From contig JAXJVH010000003.1 in NCBI GenBank assembly GCA_036308645.1, positions 1 to 51,185 of the forward strand: a stretch of DNA of 51,185 nt, given 5' to 3'. How positions within the stretch are numbered: the first letter of the stretch is position 1; each line of letters begins with the position of its first letter. This DNA comes from RUG11462 sp036308645 (lineage in GTDB: Bacteria; Bacillota; Clostridia; Oscillospirales; Acutalibacteraceae). The notes under the pieces are model-generated. The model was not told the origin of the DNA and did no database searches. It was given only the letters and a program-made list of their open reading frames with translations. This document shows, piece after piece, positions 16,684 to 23,863 of this stretch. The translations under genes were made by a program, and so were the position numbers.

Positions 16684-17187
16684 ATGAAACCTAAAGCAAT
16701 TATTTACACTTCAAACACAGGCTACACAGCCGAGTATGCCAAAATTCTCGGTGAAAAAACAGGCTTGCCTGTGTATTCTTTGAGCGAAACGCAAGAAAAG
16801 AATATCCCTGTTATTTATCTCGGCTGGCTTATGGCAGGTAGTATTAAAGGGTATAAAAAAGCCGCAAAGCGTTTTGAAATAAACGCCGTTTGCGGTGTGG
16901 GAATGGGTGCGACAGGCTCGCAAATTAAAGATATTAAAAAGGCGAATAATCTGCCCGATGATATGCCGATATTTTCGCTTCAGGGCGGTTTTGATATAAA
17001 TAAACTCAAAGGTATTTATAAGTTTATGATGAACACTATGAAGAAAACCGCCGGCAAAGCGCTTGCAAACAAACAAGACCGCACCCCCGACGAGGACGTA
17101 ATGCTCGATTTGATGCTAAACGGCGGTAATTATGTAAGCGAAGAAAATTTAAAAGATGTGCTTGATTGGTATGAAAAATGCCGGTAA
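16684..17187 (+). CDS. Flavodoxin-domain protein
   Basis: A 167-residue protein whose N-terminal IIYTSNTGYTAEYAKILGE matches the FMN phosphate loop of flavodoxins (SNTGYT at about 9-14). The middle segment GVGMGATGSQIKDIKK is also flavodoxin-like. The rest is less typical. It begins 15 bp past the permease stop with its own AGGTGAG site, so it is in the same TetR operon. It could be a small redox protein; the partner is unknown. Confidence 0.78.
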   Translation: MKPKAIIYTSNTGYTAEYAKILGEKTGLPVYSLSETQEKNIPVIYLGWLMAGSIKGYKKAAKRFEINAVCGVGMGATGSQIKDIKKANNLPDDMPIFSLQGGFDINKLKGIYKFMMNTMKKTAGKALANKQDRTPDEDVMLDLMLNGGNYVSEENLKDVLDWYEKCR

Positions 17188-17251
17188 GATTAATTAAATT
17201 TGTCCTCCCTTTGACTAAATTTTTAATTTACCAATAATTTTTCCTACAATT

Positions 17252-17277
17252 GTAGGGTACGACGACCGCAGAGTACC
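17252..17277 (+). repeat. GTAG-REP hairpin variant
   Basis: GTAGGGTAC-GACGACCGCAGA-GTACCG. The arms GGTAC/GTACC pair. The ACGACC part of the loop matches the copies in and near the RAYT gene, while the stem differs. Confidence 0.65.
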
Positions 17278-17282
17278 GTTAC

Positions 17283-17341
17283 CTCCCTCATCCGTCTTTT
17301 CCTACGGATTGCCACCTTCCCTTAAAGGCAAAGGCTTTGGC
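17283..17341 (+). repeat. CCCTCATCCGTC...CCACCTTCCC repeat
   Basis: It starts CTCCCTCATCCGTC, carries an inner hairpin (ATCCGT...ACGGAT), then GCCACCTTCCC and AAAGGC words. It is related to 48289-48332 (reverse) and 40979-41031 (reverse). Such repeats are common in gut Clostridia. Confidence 0.55.
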
Positions 17342-17353
17342 AATAGCAATTTG

Positions 17354-17387
17354 TTTGATTTTGTATGGGCGATCTTTACGGTCGCCC
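17354..17387 (+). repeat. GTAT-headed REP hairpin
   Basis: TTTGATTTTGTAT leads into GGGCGA-TCTTTACGG-TCGCCC. The leader is shared with the copies at 745 and 6525. The head reads GTAT rather than GTAG. Confidence 0.6.
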
Positions 17388-17412
17388 GTTTTTATATTCC
17401 AAAAACCTAAAA

Positions 17413-17879
17413 TTACAGGTTTATTATCTCTTTCTTATGCCTTATCGCATAATCAAGGGCGATTTTTGTGCCGCTTTTTCGGGTGGTTGGGGCGACTTTT
17501 TCATCGTAGTAGACGATACAATAGCGGCTTTTATCTATCATTTCACAGTTTCGCTCGATATAGGCGGCTTTGCCTGAATTATTATCTTTTCGGGGAAATA
17601 GGTATCTTCGTAGTTTTCCAAAAGATAACGTTTATAATCATCACTTATATACGGAAATTCCGCCCGTACATAGACTCGTTTTATGTGCGGGTATTTTTGT
17701 TTGATTTCGGTTACTGTTTCTTGGCATAGGCTGTTAAATCGGCTCTTGCTCCCGAAAAGAAATGTATCAACCGAGTTTTTTACAATCAGTTTTTCAATAA
17801 TCTCAAAAAGTTTTGATTTCAGTTCCTCGGTTTCGTTTATCATTCTATGACCGAAGAAGCAACAGGTTTTTTCCTTCAT
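17413..17879 (-). pseudogene. SLOG-family (DUF1273/YpsA-like) gene with a frameshift
   Basis: The intact 5' part reads MKEKTCCFFGHRMINETEEL and continues VDTFLFGSKSRFN and PHIKRVYVRAEFP, a SLOG-type nucleotide-binding fold. In the annotated frame it stops at 17538 after an unnatural tail (IIQAKPPISSETVK). Shifting the frame by one base at about 17575-17585 restores the family's expected continuation: SGKAAYIERNCEMIDKSR, YCIVYYDEKVAP, TTRKSGTKIALDYAIRHKK, with a stop at 17413-17415. The shift lies in an ATAATAATT run, so loss of one A is the simplest explanation. No classical slippery heptamer is seen. The start at 17879 follows GGAG. The role of such standalone SLOG proteins is unknown. Confidence 0.8.
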
Positions 17880-17896
17880 AATTACATCTCCAATGT

Positions 17897-17956
17897 GCGA
17901 TATATCCCACACGATATATCGAATATTTTTATAAAATTACAGTAACGATATATCGT
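17897..17956. promoter_or_regulatory. CGATATATC operator-like repeats between two divergent genes
   Basis: CGATATATC occurs at 17898-17906, as CGATATATCG at 17912-17921, and within the perfect 12-bp palindrome ACGATATATCGT at 17945-17956. All lie between the SLOG start and the XRE start. They are likely binding sites for the XRE regulator. Confidence 0.5.
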
Positions 17957-17969
17957 AGGGGTGAAAACT

Positions 17970-18212
17970 ATGAATACTAAAAACGCAGTCTCAAACCGTA
18001 TTATTGAATTATGTAATCAGAAAAATATTGCAATAAATGCTTTGGCAAATATGTCGGGCATATCTCCGTCTACTCTTTATAGCGTCTTAAATGAGAAAAG
18101 CCAAAACCCCGGCATTGTTACTATTAAAAAGTTGTGTGACGGATTAGATATTTCGCTCCGTGAGTTCTTCAACACCGATATTTTTGATGATATAGAGCAA
18201 GAAATTAAATAA
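17970..18212 (+). CDS. XRE-family helix-turn-helix regulator
   Basis: An 80-residue protein that is mostly one HTH_3/XRE domain: VSNRIIELCNQKNI, then ALANMSGISPSTLYSVLNEK as helices 2-3, and GIVTIKKLCDGLDISLREFF. The ATG at 17970 follows GGGGTG 6 bases upstream; an in-frame GTG at 17961 overlaps that site. It faces the SLOG gene across palindromes that it probably binds. A small single-domain regulator of this kind is often self-controlled. Confidence 0.85.
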   Translation: MNTKNAVSNRIIELCNQKNIAINALANMSGISPSTLYSVLNEKSQNPGIVTIKKLCDGLDISLREFFNTDIFDDIEQEIK

Positions 18213-18256
18213 TATTTATATAAACAATATTTTTCTTCAAAATTCAATGGATATAC

Positions 18257-18295
18257 AATATATCTATTTTAAACATTATACACATAATATATCTA
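18257..18295. repeat. paired AATATATCTA sites upstream of the RHH gene
   Basis: AATATATCTA occurs at 18257-18266 and 18286-18295, each followed by A/T-rich words, 29 bp apart centre to centre. They might be regulator sites for the RHH protein or for the XRE protein (shared ATATATC). Confidence 0.35.
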
Positions 18296-18332
18296 AAATA
18301 AATATATAATATATTTGTTTTGAGGTGAATTT

Positions 18333-18533
18333 GTGGCTATTAAAAGTGTTTCAATTAGAATTGAAGAAGAAATGTTGAACAAAATCGCATATATTGCCGA
18401 TTACGAAGGAAGAAGCGTTAACAGTCAAGTGCTTGTTTTGATAAGAGAAAATATTAAAACTTTTGAAGAAGCCAACGGTGCTATCGACGGAAATATCAAT
18501 CCGGCATTAAATGTTAAACCCACACGCAAGTAA
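18333..18533 (+). CDS. Ribbon-helix-helix (Arc-like) DNA-binding protein
   Basis: A 66-residue protein. The strand KSVSIRIEEEM (about 4-14) and two helices (LNKIAYIADYEG, then SVNSQVLVLIRENIK) form an Arc/MetJ-type fold that binds DNA as a dimer. The start is GTG, preceded by GAGGTGA. No toxin gene is adjacent, so there is no evidence that it is an antitoxin. A strong terminator follows. Confidence 0.8.
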   Translation: MAIKSVSIRIEEEMLNKIAYIADYEGRSVNSQVLVLIRENIKTFEEANGAIDGNINPALNVKPTRK

Positions 18534-18535
18534 TG

Positions 18536-18574
18536 AAAAAACTCTCTGCTGAAAATGGCAGAGAGTTTTGTTTA
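18536..18574 (+). terminator. Terminator after the RHH gene
   Basis: The stem AAAACTCTCTGC pairs perfectly with GCAGAGAGTTTT around a TGAAAATG loop, followed by GTTT. Confidence 0.85.
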
Positions 18575-18589
18575 ATTTTACCTACAATC

Positions 18590-18616
18590 GTAGGGCGGTT
18601 TGACTTCAAACCGCCG
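18590..18616 (+). repeat. GTAG-REP hairpin
   Basis: GTAGGGCGGTTTG-ACTT-CAAACCGCCG. A long perfect stem (GGCGGTTTG/CAAACCGCC) under the GTAG head. The stem sequence is unlike the other members. Confidence 0.7.
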
Positions 18617-18650
18617 TTCCATATTACCGAAAAACTTCTTTGCACTTGTA

Positions 18651-18676
18651 GTAGGGGCAACCCTGTGTGGTTGCCC
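18651..18676 (+). repeat. GTAG-REP hairpin, same as at 745
   Basis: GTAG, then GGGCAACC-CTGTGT-GGTTGCCC, identical in stem and loop to 745-770. In both places it is followed by the composite repeat. Confidence 0.7.
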
Positions 18677-18679
18677 AGT

Positions 18680-18811
18680 TTATAGGTAATAGGTTGCTAA
18701 AGTAAGCCCAATAAACTTTAAAATTACATTAAAGCCTATAATGATAGTGTTTGCCTGTCGAGGCTCTCGACTGCCTGTCGGTGCTACCGACTGCGTGACG
18801 AGACTCTCGGC
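18680..18811 (+). repeat. composite intergenic repeat, copy 3
   Basis: It contains GGTAATAGGTTGCTAAAG, then TAAGCCCAATAAACTTTAAA, ATTACATTAAAG, and two clear mini-hairpins: GTCGAGGCTCTCGAC (18757-18771) and GTCGGTGCTACCGAC (18777-18791). A third, weaker one (GACGAGACTCTCGGC) follows. The whole 18534-18852 gap holds only terminators and repeats. Confidence 0.6.
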
Positions 18812-18819
18812 TTGCTATT

Positions 18820-18850
18820 TTAAAAGGGAACGCATTGCGTTCCCTTTTAA
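18820..18850. terminator. Bidirectional terminator at the end of cysS
   Basis: TTAAAAGGGAACGCA and TGCGTTCCCTTTTAA pair almost perfectly. With A/T runs on each side it can stop transcripts from both strands. It ends 3 bp from the cysS stop. Confidence 0.8.
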
Positions 18851-18852
18851 TA

Positions 18853-20268
18853 CTAAATTTTATTCCAAATTACGCCTTCTCTTGTGTCTTTAATTTCAAT
18901 TCCCATATCAAGCAGTTCTGCTCTTATTTCGTCGGCGCGTGCAAAATTCTTCTCTTTTTTAGCCGCCGCACGCTCTGCGATTTTCGCTTCAACTTTTGCG
19001 GAAAGTTCATCGTCTGCGCCGCCTTTGTCGGCGTTTAACTTTTCAGCCGCTTTAATAAGGTCAAGGCTTAAAACTTTATCAAAATCTGCAATTAAATAAA
19101 GTTTTGTCGAATCGGAAATGTCGGCTTTTAACACATCATAAAGTGCGGTAATGCCGAGCGATGTGTTAATATCGTTATCGAGCGCCTCTTTAAACTTTTC
19201 GATATACGGCTGTGCCGCCTGTAAATCAGGCTCGCCGTCTGACTGTAACGAGGCAATTTTTGAAACCAGTTTTTTATAAGCGGTTGCGGCGTTATCCATA
19301 CCCTCGTAAGAGAAAACAAGGCTTTTTCTGTAATGCGACTGCAAGCAGAAGAAACGGTAAACAAGCGGATTGTAGCCTTTTTCAAGGAGCAAAGAAACGG
19401 TTAAAAATTCGCCTTTTGATTTTGACATTTTTCCCGAATTGGTGTTAAGATGCAGCACATGAAACCAATAATTGCACCATTTGTGGCCGAGATACGCTTC
19501 GGACTGTGCTATTTCGTTGGTGTGATGCGGAAAAGCGTTATCAATACCGCCGCAATGAATATCAAGATGTTCGCCCGAATGTTTTATCGAAATTGCCGAA
19601 CATTCAATATGCCAACCCGGATAGCCTAATCCCCAAGGGCTTTCCCATTTTAATTCCTGGTCGTCGAATTTTGATTTTGTAAACCAAAGAACAAAGTCGG
19701 TTTTATTGCGTTTGTTTGTGTCTTCAAAAACGCCTTCACGAACGCCGACCTCCAAATCTTCAGCGTCATATTTGTTGAAAATATAATATTCGTCTAATTT
19801 TGAAGTGTCGAAATAAATATTTCCGCCCGATTCGTAAGCGTAGCCTTTTTCAATCAGCACCTTTATCATCTCGATAAACTCTGCGATACAGCCTGTCGCA
19901 GGCTCAACAACATCGGGACGTTTAATGTTAAGTTTTTCGCAATCGGCAAAGAAAGCGTCGGTATAATATTTTGCAATTTCCATAACCGTTTTATGCTCAC
20001 GCTTTGCGCCTTTAAGCATTTTATCCTCGCCCGTGTCGGCGTCGCTTGATAAATGTCCCACATCGGTAATATTCATAATTCTTTTTACGTCATATCCCGA
20101 ATAGCGTAAATACTTTTCAAGCACGTCTTCCATAATATATGTGCGAAGATTTCCGATATGAGCAAAATGATAAACCGTAGGTCCGCAGGTATACATAGAA
20201 ACCTTGCCCTCTTCAAACGGTTTAAATTCTTCTTTTTTTCTTGTCGCCGTATTATATAAATTAAGCAT
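18853..20268 (-). CDS. cysS: Cysteinyl-tRNA synthetase
   Basis: It charges tRNA-Cys. The class I HIGH motif is HIGN (37-40). The zinc ligands begin with Cys28 (TCGPTVY), with HIECSAI and GGIDNAFPHHTNEIAQ later. The KMSKS motif is in GKMSKSKGEFLTV near residue 268. At 471 residues the length is normal. The start follows GGGAG. It lies 17 bp after cysE, and both are governed by the Cys T-box upstream. Confidence 0.96.
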   Translation of the reverse strand: MLNLYNTATRKKEEFKPFEEGKVSMYTCGPTVYHFAHIGNLRTYIMEDVLEKYLRYSGYDVKRIMNITDVGHLSSDADTGEDKMLKGAKREHKTVMEIAKYYTDAFFADCEKLNIKRPDVVEPATGCIAEFIEMIKVLIEKGYAYESGGNIYFDTSKLDEYYIFNKYDAEDLEVGVREGVFEDTNKRNKTDFVLWFTKSKFDDQELKWESPWGLGYPGWHIECSAISIKHSGEHLDIHCGGIDNAFPHHTNEIAQSEAYLGHKWCNYWFHVLHLNTNSGKMSKSKGEFLTVSLLLEKGYNPLVYRFFCLQSHYRKSLVFSYEGMDNAATAYKKLVSKIASLQSDGEPDLQAAQPYIEKFKEALDNDINTSLGITALYDVLKADISDSTKLYLIADFDKVLSLDLIKAAEKLNADKGGADDELSAKVEAKIAERAAAKKEKNFARADEIRAELLDMGIEIKDTREGVIWNKI

Positions 20269-20285
20269 TCTGTTTTATCTCCCTT

Positions 20286-20924
20286 TTATTGTTTTTCATA
20301 AATATTTATTCTCTTTTCCAGAGTATCTATTTTATGCTCTAACTCGCAGATTTTTTGAGCCACAGGGTCGGGAAAGTGAATTTGGTCAAGGTCGTGCAGT
20401 TTGCGTTCGCCTTTAATTCTTACAACCCTTGCAGGTATGCCGACAGCCGTACAGTCAGGCGGAATTTCATTAAGAACAACAGCGCCTGCGGCAATTTTTG
20501 AATTGTCGCCCACTCTAAAAGGACCTAAAACCTTTGCGCCTGCGCCAATCATAACATTGTTTCCGATTGTAGGGTGACGTTTGCCGTGGTCCTTACCCGT
20601 ACCGCCTAAAGTTACCCCCTGATAAACCAAAACATCGTCGCCGATAACCGCAGTTTCACCGATAACCACGCCTGTTCCGTGGTCGATAAAAAATCTTCTG
20701 CCTATCGTAGCGCCGGGGTGAATTTCAATGCCTGTTTTCTTAACGCATCGTTGAGAAATCCACCGAGCCAAAAAGAAATGCTTATGCCGATAGAAGAAAT
20801 TGGCTCTTCTGTGCATTCTCACCGCTTTAAGTCCGGGGTAAAGAAAAAATATTTGCAAAGAAGAAGTAGCCGCAGGGTCATTCGCTTTGACCGTTGCAAT
20901 ATCTTCTTTTAATCTTTCAAACAT
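20286..20924 (-). CDS. cysE: Serine O-acetyltransferase
   Basis: It makes O-acetylserine from serine and acetyl-CoA, the first step of cysteine synthesis. The N-terminal helical domain is short (from about residue 1 to 60), as in Gram-positive CysE. A left-handed beta-helix of hexapeptide repeats follows: IHPGATIG, DHGTGVVIGETAVIG, VTLGGTGKDHGKRHPTIG, GAGAKVLGP. The catalytic His residues fall in the HGTGVV and KRHPTIG segments. The C-terminus is a coiled-coil-like helix (ELEHKIDTLEKRIN). The start follows AAGGAG. It is the first gene after the Cys T-box leader. Confidence 0.94.
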   Translation of the reverse strand: MFERLKEDIATVKANDPAATSSLQIFFLYPGLKAVRMHRRANFFYRHKHFFLARWISQRCVKKTGIEIHPGATIGRRFFIDHGTGVVIGETAVIGDDVLVYQGVTLGGTGKDHGKRHPTIGNNVMIGAGAKVLGPFRVGDNSKIAAGAVVLNEIPPDCTAVGIPARVVRIKGERKLHDLDQIHFPDPVAQKICELEHKIDTLEKRINIYEKQ

Positions 20925-20960
20925 ATCGTAAAATCTCCTTTATAAACTTTTCATATAAAT

Positions 20961-21210
20961 AAAAAACTCCGTCAGAACAAAATCTGACGGAGGCAATAAT
21001 CAAAAATTATTACGGTTCCACTCCGAAATAAAACTTATCTTACCCTTTAACGGTGGCGAACCGAACAGAGATACTGAAAAAATTCCCCCTGTCGACAATG
21101 ACGGCGCACTTCAAAAATGTTTAGGCTACGTGTCTTCCAGCCAATAAACACGCTCTCTGAAAGTCTGACATAATCTACTCTACCGCATTACAGTCTTTAA
21201 ATGTATATTA
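20961..21210 (-). ncRNA. Cysteine-specific T-box leader of cysE-cysS
   Basis: Read on the minus strand, the conserved T-box element GGAGTGGAACCGTAATAA lies at about 21026-21008. It is followed by a terminator (stem CTCCGTCAGA/TCTGACGGAG, then T6, 20997-20961). Upstream is Stem I with AGAGAG and a GGAAGACACG-like apical part, and a specifier region GAAG-TGC-GCC, where TGC (21108-21106) is a cysteine codon. Uncharged tRNA-Cys would favour the antiterminator. This fits both downstream genes. Confidence 0.9.
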
Positions 21211-21212
21211 TT

Positions 21213-21241
21213 ATTTTATCACAAAATCCGAAAAAAGTAAA
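21213..21241 (-). promoter_or_regulatory. Promoter of the T-box-cysE-cysS operon
   Basis: On the minus strand, TTTACT (21241-21236), a 17-bp spacer and TAAAAT preceded by TGA (extended -10). It lies just before the T-box leader and directly behind the pgsA stop codon. Confidence 0.5.
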
Positions 21242-21817
21242 CTATTTATTGAAATTAACATAATCCTTATTATAAATAATATATGTTGCACCCGAAATAA
21301 GCGTTAAAACCGCCGAAATCCAAAGAAGCACCGAATAAATAATTTCGAGCGTCTGTGCGGCGATTACAGGCAGGCTGAACGCATTAATAATAAAACTGAA
21401 AAACAGCGTTGCAATGATAGCGACCATCTGGACAACGGTTTTAAGTTTGCCCCAATAATTTGCCGCAATAACTTTGCCGTTGCTGCTTGCCGCAAGACGA
21501 ACAGAGGTTACCACGAACTCACGCAGTAACACTATAAACGTAATCCACACAATGCCGTAGCCCATACCCTTTGCAGTAAAGCCTAAAAAAGCCGCCGTTG
21601 TAAGCATTTTATCGGCAATAGGGTCTAAAAACTTTCCGAAATCGGTGATTAAATTACGCTCTCTTGCAATTTTGCCGTCGAAATAATCGGTAATCGACGC
21701 AACAATAAAAATAAGCATCGCAATCAGGAAATGCCCTTTAAAATTCAGCATAACAAAGAGCATAAATACAGGCGTTAATAAAAATCTTAAAATAGTCAAC
21801 TTATTCGGCAAATTCAT
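21242..21817 (-). CDS. pgsA: CDP-diacylglycerol--glycerol-3-phosphate 3-phosphatidyltransferase
   Basis: It makes phosphatidylglycerol phosphate in the membrane. The CDP-alcohol phosphotransferase motif is complete: DGKIAR with eight residues to GKFLD and PIADK (about 48-70). It starts MNLPNKLTILRFLLTPVF, the family's usual start, and has several membrane helices. It overlaps the rimO stop by 4 bp (ATGA), as is common for rimO-pgsA pairs in Firmicutes. Confidence 0.94.
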   Translation of the reverse strand: MNLPNKLTILRFLLTPVFMLFVMLNFKGHFLIAMLIFIVASITDYFDGKIARERNLITDFGKFLDPIADKMLTTAAFLGFTAKGMGYGIVWITFIVLLREFVVTSVRLAASSNGKVIAANYWGKLKTVVQMVAIIATLFFSFIINAFSLPVIAAQTLEIIYSVLLWISAVLTLISGATYIIYNKDYVNFNK

Positions 21818-23145
21818 TCTGATAATTCCTCTCCCAAAAGATCATAATCAATTCTATCGTAAATGTGAAGTTTTAAAATTTCGCCTTCTTTATGCTTTTT
21901 CTCCGACATAAAGAATACTTTGCCGTCAATATCGGGAGCGTCCATTTTACTTCTTCCGTAGTAACATTTGTTCATACGGTCGTAGTCCTCAACCAGCACC
22001 TCTAAATCTTTTCCTATTTGAGATTCCGAAAGTTCGTCGTTTACAACCGACTGTTCAGCCATAAGCACTTCAAGTCTGCGTTCTTTTACGTCCTCGTCAA
22101 TCTGGTCGGGAAATTCTGCGGCAGGAGTGCCTTCTTCCGCAGAATAAGCGAAAGCGCCCATACGGTTGAATTTTGTTTCTTTTACAAATTCCGCTAAAGT
22201 TTCAAAATCCTTTTCATCTTCGCCCGGAAAACCTACAATAAACGTAGTTCTTATTGTAATATCGGGAATTTCCTTACGAAGTTTGTTTATAATATTTTTT
22301 AAATCTTCACCGTTTCCGCTTCGGTTCATTCTCTTTAAAACCTTGTCGCTTGCGTGCTGCATCGGAATATCAAGATAATGCAGTACTTTTGAATTGCGCT
22401 TAATCGCCGAAATCAACTCATCGGTGATTTTATCGGGATAGGTATAAAGTATTCTTATCCATTCGATTCCGTCGATTTTTTGCAAATTATCAAGCAAATC
22501 GGGGAGTTTGTACTCGCCGTACAAATCTTCGCCGTAACGGGTGGTATCCTGTGCAATAAGTATAATCTCTTTAGCGCCGTTTTCTGCAAGAGATTTTGCC
22601 TCTGCAATAATGTTTTCCATTTCTCTCGAACGGAAACCGCCTCGTATCATAGGGATAGCGCAGTAGGTACACTTGTTATCGCAACCGTCTGCAATTCGCA
22701 AATATGCGGTGTAAGGCGGAGTTGTAAGAAGTCTGTCGGCATTCATCAAAAGGTTGTTTTTATCGGAATAACAACTGAAACTGTCATTATTCAGCACTTT
22801 ATCAACAATAGCGCAAATATTTTTATTCTCGCCTATACCGACAACTGCGTCAACTTCAGGCATTTCTTTTAAAATCTCGTCACGGTAACGCTCTGCCAAA
22901 CAACCTGTAACAATAATCGCTTTGAGTTTATTCTGCTTTTTCAATTCGCCGAGTTCAATTATATTGTCAATTGCCTCTTGCTTTGCGTCGCCGATAAATC
23001 CGCAGGTGTTTACTATAATAGCGTCTGCCTGATTTTCGTCTGCGGTTATTTCGTAACCGTTTTTTTGCAAAATAGATAACATAATCTCTGCGTCTACCTG
23101 ATTTTTCGGGCATCCGAGCGATACCATACCAACTTTAACTGCCAT
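21814..23145 (-). CDS. rimO: Ribosomal protein S12 methylthiotransferase
   Basis: A radical-SAM enzyme that adds a methylthio group to an aspartate of S12. The N-terminal UPF0004 domain has SLGCPKNQVD (Cys12), VNTCGFI and VTGCLAERY, which supply cysteines for the auxiliary cluster. The radical-SAM cluster motif is CDNKCTYC (about residues 155-162). The TRAM domain is at the C-terminus. The SLGCPKNQVD start separates it from MiaB (which has a GCQMN motif). The start follows AGGAG. Confidence 0.95.
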   Translation of the reverse strand: MAVKVGMVSLGCPKNQVDAEIMLSILQKNGYEITADENQADAIIVNTCGFIGDAKQEAIDNIIELGELKKQNKLKAIIVTGCLAERYRDEILKEMPEVDAVVGIGENKNICAIVDKVLNNDSFSCYSDKNNLLMNADRLLTTPPYTAYLRIADGCDNKCTYCAIPMIRGGFRSREMENIIAEAKSLAENGAKEIILIAQDTTRYGEDLYGEYKLPDLLDNLQKIDGIEWIRILYTYPDKITDELISAIKRNSKVLHYLDIPMQHASDKVLKRMNRSGNGEDLKNIINKLRKEIPDITIRTTFIVGFPGEDEKDFETLAEFVKETKFNRMGAFAYSAEEGTPAAEFPDQIDEDVKERRLEVLMAEQSVVNDELSESQIGKDLEVLVEDYDRMNKCYYGRSKMDAPDIDGKVFFMSEKKHKEGEILKLHIYDRIDYDLLGEELSE

Positions 23146-23227
23146 AAATTCTCCTAATATATACTATTTTAAATTTTTCTTTTTTATTAACCGAAAACCG
23201 TCAAATCCGACTTCGAAGAATACTTCT

Positions 23228-23863
23228 TTAAAAATCTCGAACACAATCTTCATCTGTTTCTTGATTTTGCACTAAATCTGTTGCCTCGCGTATAACATTA
23301 TACGAATAGCCTTTTCTTTGCAATGCGGCAATCATTCTGCGCTTGATTTTTTCATCACTTGCAAACAAAGGATATTTTAACCTAATAATCTCTGCGGCGG
23401 AGGATACCTCGTCGTCGCAAAATTCCTCGGCGGTTATTTCCGCGATTTCTCTGCTTACGCCTTTTAAACACAACTCTGTGATAATTGAACGTTTGCCCAA
23501 TTTTCGGTTTACCTTTAAATTATATGCAAAATTATATGCAAACCGTTCATCGTCAATTACGCCTGCCTCTGCCAGCGTTTCGACCGCTTCCGAGACTGCG
23601 TTTTCATCAAATTTATCCTGTTTTAAACGCAAAAACATCTCTTTTTTTGAGTATTCTCTGCGACCGAGCAACCACATAGCCTTTGATGTTGCACGGGTAA
23701 GTTCGGAAGAATATTTTAATTCCTCTATCTGTTCAGACGAAAAATTTTGACCGACTTTAAGCCCGTTTTTTAGCGCCGTTTCCTTGTCCAAAAACACCGA
23801 TTCATCTTCAAAAACCACTTCGATTTGGTGCTTTTTCGCCTGTTTTAATGCAATTATCGTCAT
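23228..23863 (-). CDS. recX: Regulatory protein RecX
   Basis: It modulates RecA filaments. The 211-residue protein has three-helix repeats: SKAMWLLGRREYSKKEMFLRL, then VSEAVETLAEAGVIDDERFA, and RKLGKRSIITELCLKGV. Its start overlaps the recA stop by one base (TAATG), so the two are translationally coupled. An N-terminal beta region of about 60 residues precedes the repeats, as in other Firmicutes RecX. Confidence 0.92.
   Translation of the reverse strand: MTIIALKQAKKHQIEVVFEDESVFLDKETALKNGLKVGQNFSSEQIEELKYSSELTRATSKAMWLLGRREYSKKEMFLRLKQDKFDENAVSEAVETLAEAGVIDDERFAYNFAYNLKVNRKLGKRSIITELCLKGVSREIAEITAEEFCDDEVSSAAEIIRLKYPLFASDEKIKRRMIAALQRKGYSYNVIREATDLVQNQETDEDCVRDF

Noticed and set aside
17575..17585. 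Programmed -1 frameshift in the SLOG gene.
   Set aside because: A slip would restore the frame, but there is no X-XXY-YYZ heptamer or clear downstream pseudoknot, so base loss is simpler.
18333..18533. Toxin-antitoxin pair, considered for the RHH and XRE genes.
   Set aside because: No toxin-like gene is adjacent; the neighbours are a terminator, repeats and the SLOG gene.
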